From an uncultured Methanomassiliicoccaceae archaeon (GTDB taxonomy: Archaea; Thermoplasmatota; Thermoplasmata; Methanomassiliicoccales; Methanomethylophilaceae): a stretch of 12,862 nucleotides of DNA. The stretch lies in contig CALYUZ010000006.1 of the NCBI GenBank assembly GCA_945492685.1, forward strand, positions 1 to 12,862. The letters run 5' to 3'. The notes beneath the pieces are model-generated. The model worked only from the letters and a program-made list of their open reading frames with translations. It did no database searches and was not told where the DNA came from. Position 1 is the stretch's first letter; every line of letters starts with the position of its first letter. Below, piece after piece: positions 7,705 to 12,862 of the stretch. Position numbers and translations under genes: made by a program.

Positions 7705-9075
7705 TCACTTCCTGCCCGTGAGCTTCTGGACCGTCTTGTTCTGTCCGAGTCCGGTGATGAGGATGTCGGAGTTGTAGAGCTTGACGGTGATCAGGATCAT
7801 CACCAGGGCGAAGATTGCCATGTATGCGATACCGGAGAACACCAGCATGTAGTCTCCGTACATCAGGGACTGCATGGCCATCATCGGGTGTGAGAACGGA
7901 ATGGCGAATGTGACCGCCTGTATCACGGTACCGGATCCGTACCATCCGGAGAACATGATCACGAACATCGGGACCATGGCGAGGATGCTCAGGGGCATGG
8001 TCATGGTTTGTGCGGACTTGTAGTTCTTGGCGAAGGCTCCGAGTATCATGCATATTCCGAGTGCGCAGATGATCGCCAGGAACATCGACAGTGCGATCAG
8101 GGCCCAATCCATCATGTCCAGTCCGAGGCCGAGTGCCTCGAGGTCGATGCCTGATGATGTTGGCCCCATCATGGCGTTCATGTAGATGCTCATACCTGCC
8201 ATGTATGCGAGACCGTAGACGAGTCCGACTATGGCCGCGGCGATGATCTTCCCGCTGACGATGGATGTCCTCTTGATGGGCAGCGTGAGCAGGGTCTCCA
8301 ATGTCTTGTTCTCCTTCTCGGATCCCATGGAACTTATCACGATGCTTCCGACCATCATGATGATGATCATGATGATCATGGGGATCATCATCGTCTGGCT
8401 GGAGATCTGTGATGCGATGTCCTGGGGTGTGACTCCCGGATGGGGTTCGCCGTTGACGATGGTGTGGAGGTCGTCCCCTCCGTGTGTGATGGGGTTCGCC
8501 AGGAACTGGTAGACCTTCTCCGGTGCGATGCAGCTCTTGATGAGGAATCCGGAGAGATCGGAGCTCATGCCGCTGACCACTGCGGACACAGTCGATGAGG
8601 AGATCGATCCGAACATCCCCGACGGTTCGTAAAGATAGTATTCCTGGATCACCACGGGTTTCAGGTCGGTGACCGAGGATGCCGTGTACAGGTTGTACAG
8701 AACGTTCTCGGAGAACGAACGGTCTATGATCACCAGGGAGTTGATGCCGTTGGACGTCATGAGCTCGTAGAAGTCCGTGACCCCTTCGATATCAATGATC
8801 TTGATGTAGTCGCCGATCTCGTCCTCGGGCACTCCGGAGTAGAGTCTCGTGAGATAGTCTGCGGCACTCCATTCGGAACCGTCCTCCAGCGTGATGTCTC
8901 CGTATTCACCGTTCGCTATGCCGAAAACCGGCAGTGCCTGGGCCTTCTCCACCTCCCCTCCGATGAGTCCGCCCAGTCCCGCGAAAAGGACCACCATTAT
9001 CAGAACGGAGATCACCGATCCCGGTGTCAGGAGTTCTTTCAGTTCCTTGCGGATGACATTCGTGATGTCGCTCAT
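7705..9075 (-). CDS. ABC-2 type exporter permease (NatB-like)
   Basis: This 456-residue integral membrane subunit probably pairs with the ATPase just upstream to form an ABC exporter. It shows the ABC-2/NatB layout: one N-terminal membrane segment (about 20-40), a large outside domain (about 41-225), then five further segments at about 227-249, 276-297, 323-348, 360-378 and 409-433. The hallmark coupling motif EKENKTLETLL is at 253-263, just after the second membrane segment, followed by LPIKR. The second segment is extremely Met/Ile-rich. I placed the start at the ATG at 9075, which overlaps the ATPase stop as ATGA. A longer in-frame extension to 9198 would lie inside the ATPase gene and encode an implausible Arg/Gly-rich leader. 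NatB relatives export sodium or drugs; the substrate here is unknown. A UUCG hairpin with a T-run follows the stop. Confidence 0.87.
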   Translation of the reverse strand: MSDITNVIRKELKELLTPGSVISVLIMVVLFAGLGGLIGGEVEKAQALPVFGIANGEYGDITLEDGSEWSAADYLTRLYSGVPEDEIGDYIKIIDIEGVTDFYELMTSNGINSLVIIDRSFSENVLYNLYTASSVTDLKPVVIQEYYLYEPSGMFGSISSSTVSAVVSGMSSDLSGFLIKSCIAPEKVYQFLANPITHGGDDLHTIVNGEPHPGVTPQDIASQISSQTMMIPMIIMIIIMMVGSIVISSMGSEKENKTLETLLTLPIKRTSIVSGKIIAAAIVGLVYGLAYMAGMSIYMNAMMGPTSSGIDLEALGLGLDMMDWALIALSMFLAIICALGICMILGAFAKNYKSAQTMTMPLSILAMVPMFVIMFSGWYGSGTVIQAVTFAIPFSHPMMAMQSLMYGDYMLVFSGIAYMAIFALVMILITVKLYNSDILITGLGQNKTVQKLTGRK

Positions 9076-9797
9076 GCACCCTTCACCGCCTTCACGAACA
9101 CCTCTTCGAGGGTATCCACTCCGAACTGTTCCTTTAACTCTGCGGGGGTTCCCAACAGGACGAGGTTGCCCTGGTCTATGAGTCCGACCCTGTCGCATAG
9201 CATGTCGACCTCGAACATGTTGTGGGATGACATGACGACCGTGACCCCGCTCTTGGCGATGTCCCTGATGATCTCCCTGATCTCATATGCGTTGATCACA
9301 TCCAGTCCCGATGTGACCTCGTCCATGATGGCGAGCTTCGGGGACGGCATGATGGCCCTTGCGATCAGCAGTCTGCGCATCATTCCCTTGCTGTATGTGT
9401 CGACCTTCGAGTCTATCCTTTCACCGAGGTCCGCCAAGGCGATTCCTTTGGCCACCATCTCGTCTTTCTCTTTTCCGGAGGCGAAGAACCTGGCTATGAA
9501 CTCCAGATATGCGCGCCCCGTCATGTCCTTGTAGGCACCGGCGTCTTCCGGGAGGTAGCTGATGATCTCCCTGACCGCCTCCGGTTCCTTGGCTACGTCA
9601 TGGCCATAGACACTTATCGAACCTGATGTTATCTCGAGGAGTGTGGATATCATGCGGAGTGTGGTCGTCTTTCCGGCACCGTTGTGTCCGATGAGTCCGA
9701 AGATTTCGCCCTCATGGACGGTCAGTGATATGCCGTGGACGGCTTCTCTGTTCCCGTACGATTTCCGGACGTCCTCCAGAACGAGTGCATCCGTCAT
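9072..9797 (-). CDS. ABC transporter ATP-binding subunit
   Basis: This 241-residue cytoplasmic ATPase powers the exporter permease encoded next. In order: Walker A GHNGAGKT (37-44), Q-loop region YLPEDAG (81-87) with Glu in place of the usual Gln, variant signature YSKGM (135-139), Walker B LAIMDE (155-160), D-loop SGLD (163-166) and switch His192. This fits the CcmA/NatA-like class of ABC-2 exporters. The start is the ATG at 9797: a strong TATA box is centred 27 nt upstream, so the longer in-frame start at 9845 would lie upstream of transcription. The two genes overlap by 4 nt (ATGA) and are almost certainly translated together. This is the first gene of the unit, and it is separated from prefoldin beta upstream by a terminator-like region. 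Confidence 0.93.
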   Translation of the reverse strand: MTDALVLEDVRKSYGNREAVHGISLTVHEGEIFGLIGHNGAGKTTTLRMISTLLEITSGSISVYGHDVAKEPEAVREIISYLPEDAGAYKDMTGRAYLEFIARFFASGKEKDEMVAKGIALADLGERIDSKVDTYSKGMMRRLLIARAIMPSPKLAIMDEVTSGLDVINAYEIREIIRDIAKSGVTVVMSSHNMFEVDMLCDRVGLIDQGNLVLLGTPAELKEQFGVDTLEEVFVKAVKGA

Positions 9798-9817
9798 GGG
9801 TCTGTTGTCGGAATATC

Positions 9818-9829
9818 GATATATAAAAG
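9818..9829 (-). promoter_or_regulatory. TATA box of the ABC exporter operon
   Basis: On the minus strand the element reads CTTTTATATATC, the best TATA match in the window. It is centred about 27 nt upstream of the ATPase ATG at 9797, which predicts a leaderless transcript. Confidence 0.75.
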
Positions 9830-9856
9830 CTATCGGAAACGGCATACGAAACCGGG

Positions 9857-9894
9857 AAAATGAGAATAAAACCCTGTGAGGGGGAAGGGGGTTT
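9857..9894 (-). terminator. terminator after the exosome cluster
   Basis: Directly at the prefoldin beta stop, on the minus strand, AAACCC (9894-9889) can pair with GGGTTT (9874-9869) across a 14-nt C-rich loop. The second arm runs into TTTTATT, and a second TTTT follows at 9860-9857. Oligo-T tracts are the known archaeal termination signal, so this is a plausible end of the exosome cluster transcript. Confidence 0.55.
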
Positions 9895-10244
9895 CACTGC
9901 TGGGGCATGTTGCCCATTGCGGTGTTGATGGTCTGCTGGAGAACGGTGTACCTCTCCTTGAGGGAGTTCTCCTGGCGCTCCAGGCTGTTGAGCCTGACAT
10001 CCATCATCTCGATGGACTCGTCCACATCCGCTTTCAGTGCGTCGACGTCGTCGACCTTGATGAGAAGGGAGCCTGCGGACTTGTAAACTGCGCCTGTGCT
10101 CTTGTCCAGTTCCTCTTTGGTCCTGACGAGCTCGCGCCTCTGGGCGTCCATCTGGACCTTCTGGGTGGACACAGCCTGAAGCTGTTGCTGCACCTGCTGG
10201 AACTGGGTGATCTGATTCTGAAGCTGGGGGCTGATTCCGTTCAT
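9894..10244 (-). CDS. pfdB: prefoldin beta subunit
   Basis: This 116-residue subunit of the hexameric chaperone prefoldin (two alpha, four beta) holds unfolded proteins for the thermosome. Two long coiled-coil helices (about 5-48 and 72-110, rich in Gln, Glu, Leu and Lys) flank the short beta-hairpin region VYKSAGSLLIKVD at 53-65, the characteristic prefoldin beta block. Length matches the family. The start is the ATG at 10244, overlapping the Pcc1 stop as ATGA; an extension to 10292 would add a non-conserved basic leader inside pcc1. It is the last gene of the exosome cluster here, with a T-rich terminator right after the stop. Prefoldin beta beside pcc1 is a common archaeal arrangement. Confidence 0.93.
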   Translation of the reverse strand: MNGISPQLQNQITQFQQVQQQLQAVSTQKVQMDAQRRELVRTKEELDKSTGAVYKSAGSLLIKVDDVDALKADVDESIEMMDVRLNSLERQENSLKERYTVLQQTINTAMGNMPQQ

Positions 10245-10480
10245 GATCTCACTCTGGTAAGATAATCGATGTCCTCGATGATTCTGATGCATTCCAAGTA
10301 GGAATTGATCGCGGCCCTCATGGCCGACGTGTCGGTGGCGGTGATGCTTATCACGGCTTCGTCATCTTCCGACCTGATGTCGGTCTCCGTGCGCGGAAGT
10401 TCCCTTCCGGCCTCAGGGGAAATGGATGGCACCGCGGCCTGGGCCGCGGCACCCGTAATCCTGAGTGTCGCTCTGAGCAT
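10241..10480 (-). CDS. pcc1: KEOPS complex subunit Pcc1
   Basis: This 79-residue protein matches Pcc1, the small dimerising subunit of KEOPS, which makes N6-threonylcarbamoyladenosine (t6A) at position 37 of ANN-decoding tRNAs. Evidence is its size, the N-terminal strand LRATLRI, a middle strand region ending SEDDEAVISITATD (37-50), and the helix beginning TSAMRAAINSYLECIRI, the typical Pcc1 end. No catalytic motif is expected, since Kae1 is the enzyme of the complex. It starts 3 nt after the rpoP stop and overlaps prefoldin beta by ATGA, so translational coupling is likely. The neighbourhood strongly supports a call that would be less certain from such a short sequence alone. Confidence 0.88.
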   Translation of the reverse strand: MLRATLRITGAAAQAAVPSISPEAGRELPRTETDIRSEDDEAVISITATDTSAMRAAINSYLECIRIIEDIDYLTRVRS

Positions 10481-10483
10481 CGC

Positions 10484-10615
10484 TCAGTCGGATTTGAGGA
10501 CCTTCTTCACGTTGGGTCTCTCTTTGAAGAAGATCTTGGATCCGCATTTCTCGCACTGGAGTCCCAAAGAGTTAACGTTCCTCACGGGTTCGTTACACTT
10601 TGCGCATCTGTACAC
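10484..10615 (-). CDS. rpoP: DNA-directed RNA polymerase subunit P (Rpb12/Rpc10-like)
   Basis: This 43-residue zinc-ribbon protein is the archaeal counterpart of eukaryotic Rpb12 and a structural subunit of RNA polymerase. Four cysteines bind one zinc: CxxC at Cys4/Cys7 and CxxC at Cys21/Cys24, the second followed by GSKIFFKERP, the conserved family tail. The start is GTG at 10615. The ribosome-binding site GGTGATC (10619-10625) lies just upstream, and the protein then begins MYRCAKC as in other archaeal RpoP. There is no usable ATG. It sits 17 nt after L37Ae and 3 nt before pcc1. A Brix/Imp4 gene often lies between rpoP and pcc1 in other archaea and is absent here. Confidence 0.93.
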   Translation of the reverse strand: MYRCAKCNEPVRNVNSLGLQCEKCGSKIFFKERPNVKKVLKSD

Positions 10616-10618
10616 TCA

Positions 10619-10625
10619 GATCACC
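10619..10625 (-). promoter_or_regulatory. ribosome-binding site deciding the rpoP GTG start
   Basis: GGTGATC on the minus strand is a perfect complement to the GATCACC at the 3' end of archaeal 16S rRNA. It ends 3 nt before the GTG at 10615 and fixes that start. The same sequence occurs at 10889-10895, 4 nt before the L37Ae ATG. Confidence 0.75.
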
Positions 10626-10632
10626 TTGGGAT

Positions 10633-10884
10633 TCACTGCTCGGAAACCTGGGAGAGCTCTTTCTTGGTCTTGGGGCTGTAGGCCTCTGCGGCGAACTTTG
10701 TCTCGCAGTGCTTGCAGAACCAGATACCGGAGCTGACCCTCCTGACAGACATGTGGTGGCAGACGGGGCACTCGTGTTTGGCCTTCTGGTTTGCCTCGAT
10801 GGATTTGATCCTGTTGCGGACGACGACTCCGTACCTTGCTCCGAACCTTCCGGAACTTCCTGCTTTCTGTGTTCTCTTTGACAT
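10633..10884 (-). CDS. rpl37ae: 50S ribosomal protein eL43 (L37Ae)
   Basis: This 83-residue zinc-binding protein of the large ribosomal subunit is shared by archaea and eukaryotes. The N-terminus SKRTQKAGSSGRFGARYG is the conserved rRNA-binding tail. The zinc ribbon is CPVC at 39-42 and CKHC at 57-60, linked by HMSVRRVSSGIWF, which is diagnostic. The C-terminus (KFAAEAYSPKTK) is also typical. The ATG at 10884 has a GGTGATC ribosome-binding site at 10889-10895 that overlaps the end of rrp42, so its translation is probably coupled to rrp42. It lies between rrp42 and rpoP, its usual place in archaea. Confidence 0.95.
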   Translation of the reverse strand: MSKRTQKAGSSGRFGARYGVVVRNRIKSIEANQKAKHECPVCHHMSVRRVSSGIWFCKHCETKFAAEAYSPKTKKELSQVSEQ

Positions 10885-10890
10885 GGTTGA

Positions 10891-11664
10891 TCACCCGATG
10901 ATTTTCCTGATTTCCGCACCGATCTCCACGGCCCTGTCGAGGCAGATGCCGAGTTCTTCCAGTGTGATGGAACCGCAACCACCTTTCTGCATGGCCCTGA
11001 AGTTGCCATTGTCGTCTGTTGTGACGGTAAGGCGGGCGGATGAAATCTGTTCCTCGTCGTAATTTGGGTCTACTATTAAATCGTTACCTATTTTGACCTC
11101 TGTGACCGAAATCGGCAGGCATGTGATGGGCAGGGGCTTGTTCTCTCCCTTTCCGTACTGCTCGCCGGGGATGGTGGCGGATTTGAGTGCGCATACAGTG
11201 GCCAGGTTGGCGGCGTCGAACAGGTTACCATCGTAGTCCAGGGCATAGATGTCGACGAAGCACATCCATACCTCTTCTCCGGGGGTGATGCACAGTGCCT
11301 CGACATCGACCATGCCCGACTCGCGGATACCGCGGTCGACGACACGGGCCAGTTCGATGGCGTCCTCTCCGGGGGGTCCGGACTCGAAGCTGGGGTGGGC
11401 CATGGGGATGAGCTCCGCACCTGTGGTGAGGACTCCGATGTTGGGTGTGTCGGCGAAGGGTGTTCCGGGGATGATCTTCACTCCCGCGATGACCTCGGTC
11501 TTTCCGAGCTTCACCCTTGCGGATCCATCGGCACTCTCGATGCAGTTGGTCTCGACCTTGATCTTCCTGATGTCGGTCAGTCCGCGACCGTCCTCCCTGA
11601 CACCGGTCTTGAGGAGGTTGACGATGTGGTCGCGCTTGATCTCAGACATGATCTCGCTGCTCAT
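10891..11664 (-). CDS. rrp42: exosome subunit Rrp42
   Basis: This 257-residue RNase PH-fold protein is the non-catalytic partner of Rrp41 in the hexameric ring of the archaeal exosome. Family features are [15 protein letters not shown] (21-35), the [16 protein letters not shown] strand region (48-63), [20 protein letters not shown] (93-112) and the [18 protein letters not shown] segment (138-155). It lacks the acidic [13 protein letters not shown] active-site segment seen in the neighbouring Rrp41, as expected for the inactive subunit, which still contributes to RNA binding. The start is the ATG at 11664, with GGAGGTG 6 nt upstream and a 4-nt ATGA overlap with the rrp41 stop. A second ATG at 11649 is less well placed. 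The overlap suits equal synthesis of the two ring subunits. Confidence 0.95.
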   Translation of the reverse strand: MSSEIMSEIKRDHIVNLLKTGVREDGRGLTDIRKIKVETNCIESADGSARVKLGKTEVIAGVKIIPGTPFADTPNIGVLTTGAELIPMAHPSFESGPPGEDAIELARVVDRGIRESGMVDVEALCITPGEEVWMCFVDIYALDYDGNLFDAANLATVCALKSATIPGEQYGKGENKPLPITCLPISVTEVKIGNDLIVDPNYDEEQISSARLTVTTDDNGNFRAMQKGGCGSITLEELGICLDRAVEIGAEIRKIIG

Positions 11665-12401
11665 TCCGACACCTCCTGGTTGGATTTGGAGTAGCGTCTC
11701 TTGAGGGCATCCTTCTGGATGTCGTAGACCTCATGGCAGGCGTTAACCGCCAGATCTATGGCGTGGTCAAACTCCTCGCGGGTCATGTTGCCGTCCATCT
11801 GGAGAAGGACGATCTCATCCGTGGAGGGGACGATGGCGATGGGGACATCCGCCTGTCCGTAGTTGTCCTCCTCCTTGTTCAGGTCCAGGAGGACGTGGCC
11901 GTCGGCCTTTCCGGCGGCTATGGCGGGGACGATGTCCCTCATGGGGATGCCGGCGTCTGCGAGTGCGACGGATGCGGCGGTGAGTCCGGCGCATCTGGTT
12001 CCGGCGTTAGCCTGGAGGATCTCGATGTACACATCGATGGATGCGCGGGGGTACAGTTCGGTGAGGACGACCTTCTCGAGTGCCTCGGATATGATCTTGG
12101 AGATCTCGATGGACCTTCTGTCGGGTCCGGGTCTCTTCCTGTCGCTGACTGAGAACGCCTGCATGTTGTACTTGCACTGGACGATCGCCTTGGTGGGGTT
12201 CTGCAGGTGCCTGGGGTGGCACTCCCTGGGTCCGTAGACCGCTGCCAGCACCTTGTTCTTTCCGATCTCCACGTATGCGGATCCGTCCGCGTTGTTGAGG
12301 ACTCCAGCCTCTATCTTGATGGGCCTGTGTTCCTCGGCGGTCCTGCCGTCGATCCTCATGCCGTTCTCATCAACCAATACCATATCAGTGTGTCCGCTCA
12401 T
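11661..12401 (-). CDS. rrp41: exosome catalytic subunit Rrp41
   Basis: This 246-residue RNase PH-fold enzyme is the active subunit of the archaeal exosome. It degrades RNA 3'-to-5' with phosphate and can add heteropolymeric tails in reverse. The N-terminus [15 protein letters not shown] (14-28) is typical. The basic stretch [14 protein letters not shown] (86-99) includes the RNA- and phosphate-binding arginines. [20 protein letters not shown] (132-151) is the phosphate-site region, and [15 protein letters not shown] (171-185) holds the acidic residues (Asp179, Asp185) expected at the active site. I chose the ATG at 12401 because GGAGG at 12409-12413 is 7 nt upstream; an in-frame GTG at 12407 would lie only 1 nt from it. 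The gene starts 2 nt after the rrp4 stop and overlaps rrp42 by ATGA. Confidence 0.96.
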   Translation of the reverse strand: MSGHTDMVLVDENGMRIDGRTAEEHRPIKIEAGVLNNADGSAYVEIGKNKVLAAVYGPRECHPRHLQNPTKAIVQCKYNMQAFSVSDRKRPGPDRRSIEISKIISEALEKVVLTELYPRASIDVYIEILQANAGTRCAGLTAASVALADAGIPMRDIVPAIAAGKADGHVLLDLNKEEDNYGQADVPIAIVPSTDEIVLLQMDGNMTREEFDHAIDLAVNACHEVYDIQKDALKRRYSKSNQEVSE

Positions 12402-12403
12402 GG

Positions 12404-12862
12404 TCACTCCTCCCCCTCGTCATCTTCGCTCTCGTTCTGAGGGAGCCTGCTCTCGATAAATTCCTTGACTCTGTCTGTGAGGTTGCCGGACTGGGCCTTC
12501 TCCTCGATAAGTTTGATGGCCTCGACGGCCACGTCGGCGTTCTCGTCGTCGCCGTCGATCCAGATCATTCCGTTCTGACCCACGGTGATACGGCAGTCGG
12601 TCATGTTCTTCAGCATGGAGATCATGGATCCGCTCTTGCCTATCACCCTGGAGACCTTCGAATGGGAGATCTTGACGAGCCTTCCGCCCTCGATCCTCCT
12701 GAGTCCGGAGTCCTTCATCGTGACCTGGATCTTCTTGCTCTCGTCCACGGAAAGGACCTTCAGGAGCACGACATAACCTATGCTCAGATATCTCGATGTG
12801 TCCCCGAACTCAACCTTCCAGGGAACCTCGTTCACATGGAGGGGTGCCGGATACGGGGCACC
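12404..12862 (-). CDS. rrp4: exosome RNA-binding subunit Rrp4, partial
   Basis: These are the C-terminal 152 residues of Rrp4, one of the cap proteins that bind RNA on top of the exosome ring; the N-terminal domain lies beyond the right edge. The visible part starts inside [20 protein letters not shown], a conserved Rrp4 segment. It continues through the S1 domain (about 21-51, ending KIQVTMKD) and a KH domain (about 60-125) with its GxxG loop as VIGKSGSMI at 73-81 and [11 protein letters not shown] at 94-104. A short acidic tail ([10 protein letters not shown]) follows. The stop lies 2 nt before the rrp41 start. In archaea, SBDS and proteasome alpha genes often precede rrp4, and they may lie just outside. 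Confidence 0.95.
   Translation of the reverse strand, partial: GAPYPAPLHVNEVPWKVEFGDTSRYLSIGYVVLLKVLSVDESKKIQVTMKDSGLRRIEGGRLVKISHSKVSRVIGKSGSMISMLKNMTDCRITVGQNGMIWIDGDDENADVAVEAIKLIEEKAQSGNLTDRVKEFIESRLPQNESEDDEGEE

Noticed and set aside
9076..9198. N-terminal extension of the ABC permease
   Set aside because: The extra 41 residues are Arg/Gly-rich, lie inside the ATPase gene in another frame, and the ATGA-overlap start at 9075 fits the family.
9798..9845. Longer start for the ABC ATPase at 9845
   Set aside because: It would lie upstream of the strong TATA box at 9818-9829, so the extra codons would not be transcribed from that promoter.
10245..10292. Longer start for prefoldin beta at 10292
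   Set aside because: It adds 16 non-conserved residues within pcc1; the ATG at 10244 gives the usual prefoldin beta length and an ATGA overlap.
12402..12407. GTG at 12407 as the Rrp41 start, overlapping the rrp4 stop
   Set aside because: The GGAGG site would be only 1 nt away. The ATG at 12401 has 7-nt spacing.
1..12862. CRISPR arrays, tRNAs, insertion sequences, integrases or toxin-antitoxin pairs
   Set aside because: I looked on both strands. All gaps between genes are under 100 nt, and none contains direct-repeat arrays, cloverleaf sequences or transposase-like frames.

Overview
This is a piece of an archaeal chromosome. The right half carries the conserved archaeal exosome gene cluster (Rrp4, Rrp41, Rrp42, eL43/L37Ae, RNA polymerase subunit P, KEOPS Pcc1, prefoldin beta). 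The tyrosyl-tRNA synthetase and the hypoxanthine/guanine phosphoribosyltransferase are also of archaeal type. TATA-like boxes lie about 26 nt before several start codons, ribosome-binding sites match an archaeal 16S 3' end (GGTGATC, GGAGG), arginine is mostly AGG, and 13 of 14 visible stop codons are TGA, with one TAA and no TAG. Together this suggests a GC-rich member of the Thermoplasmata, most likely a Methanomassiliicoccales-type methanogen. That placement is inference.

Layout, left to right. Positions 1-3089 (minus) hold most of a large SF1 helicase of the DUF4011 type, cut by the left edge. Divergent from it is a small FlK-like hot-dog thioesterase (3166-3552, plus). A hairpin separates this from a convergent TctA-family membrane permease (3592-4854, minus). 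Upstream of the permease is hpt (4906-5472, minus), which shares a compact bidirectional promoter with tyrS (5530-6597, plus). A DHH/DHHA1 phosphoesterase (6667-7635, minus) converges on tyrS. Next come an ABC-2 exporter permease and its ATPase (7705-9797, minus), overlapping by ATGA and driven by a clear TATA box. The rest (9894-12862, minus) is the exosome/ribosome/transcription cluster, nearly without gaps and leaving the window inside rrp4.

The exosome cluster links RNA decay and tailing (Rrp4 cap plus Rrp41/Rrp42 ring), translation (eL43), transcription (RpoP), tRNA t6A modification (Pcc1) and protein folding (prefoldin). The other genes look like independent short transcription units. 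Several of these end in compact GC-rich hairpins.

Every gap between genes is under 100 bases. I saw no tRNA, rRNA, CRISPR array, insertion sequence or phage gene. I found no convincing new multi-gene system. The best leads are the hairpins at gene ends, a terminator/promoter overlap at 7657-7694, the absence of TAG stops, and departures from the usual gene order around the exosome cluster.
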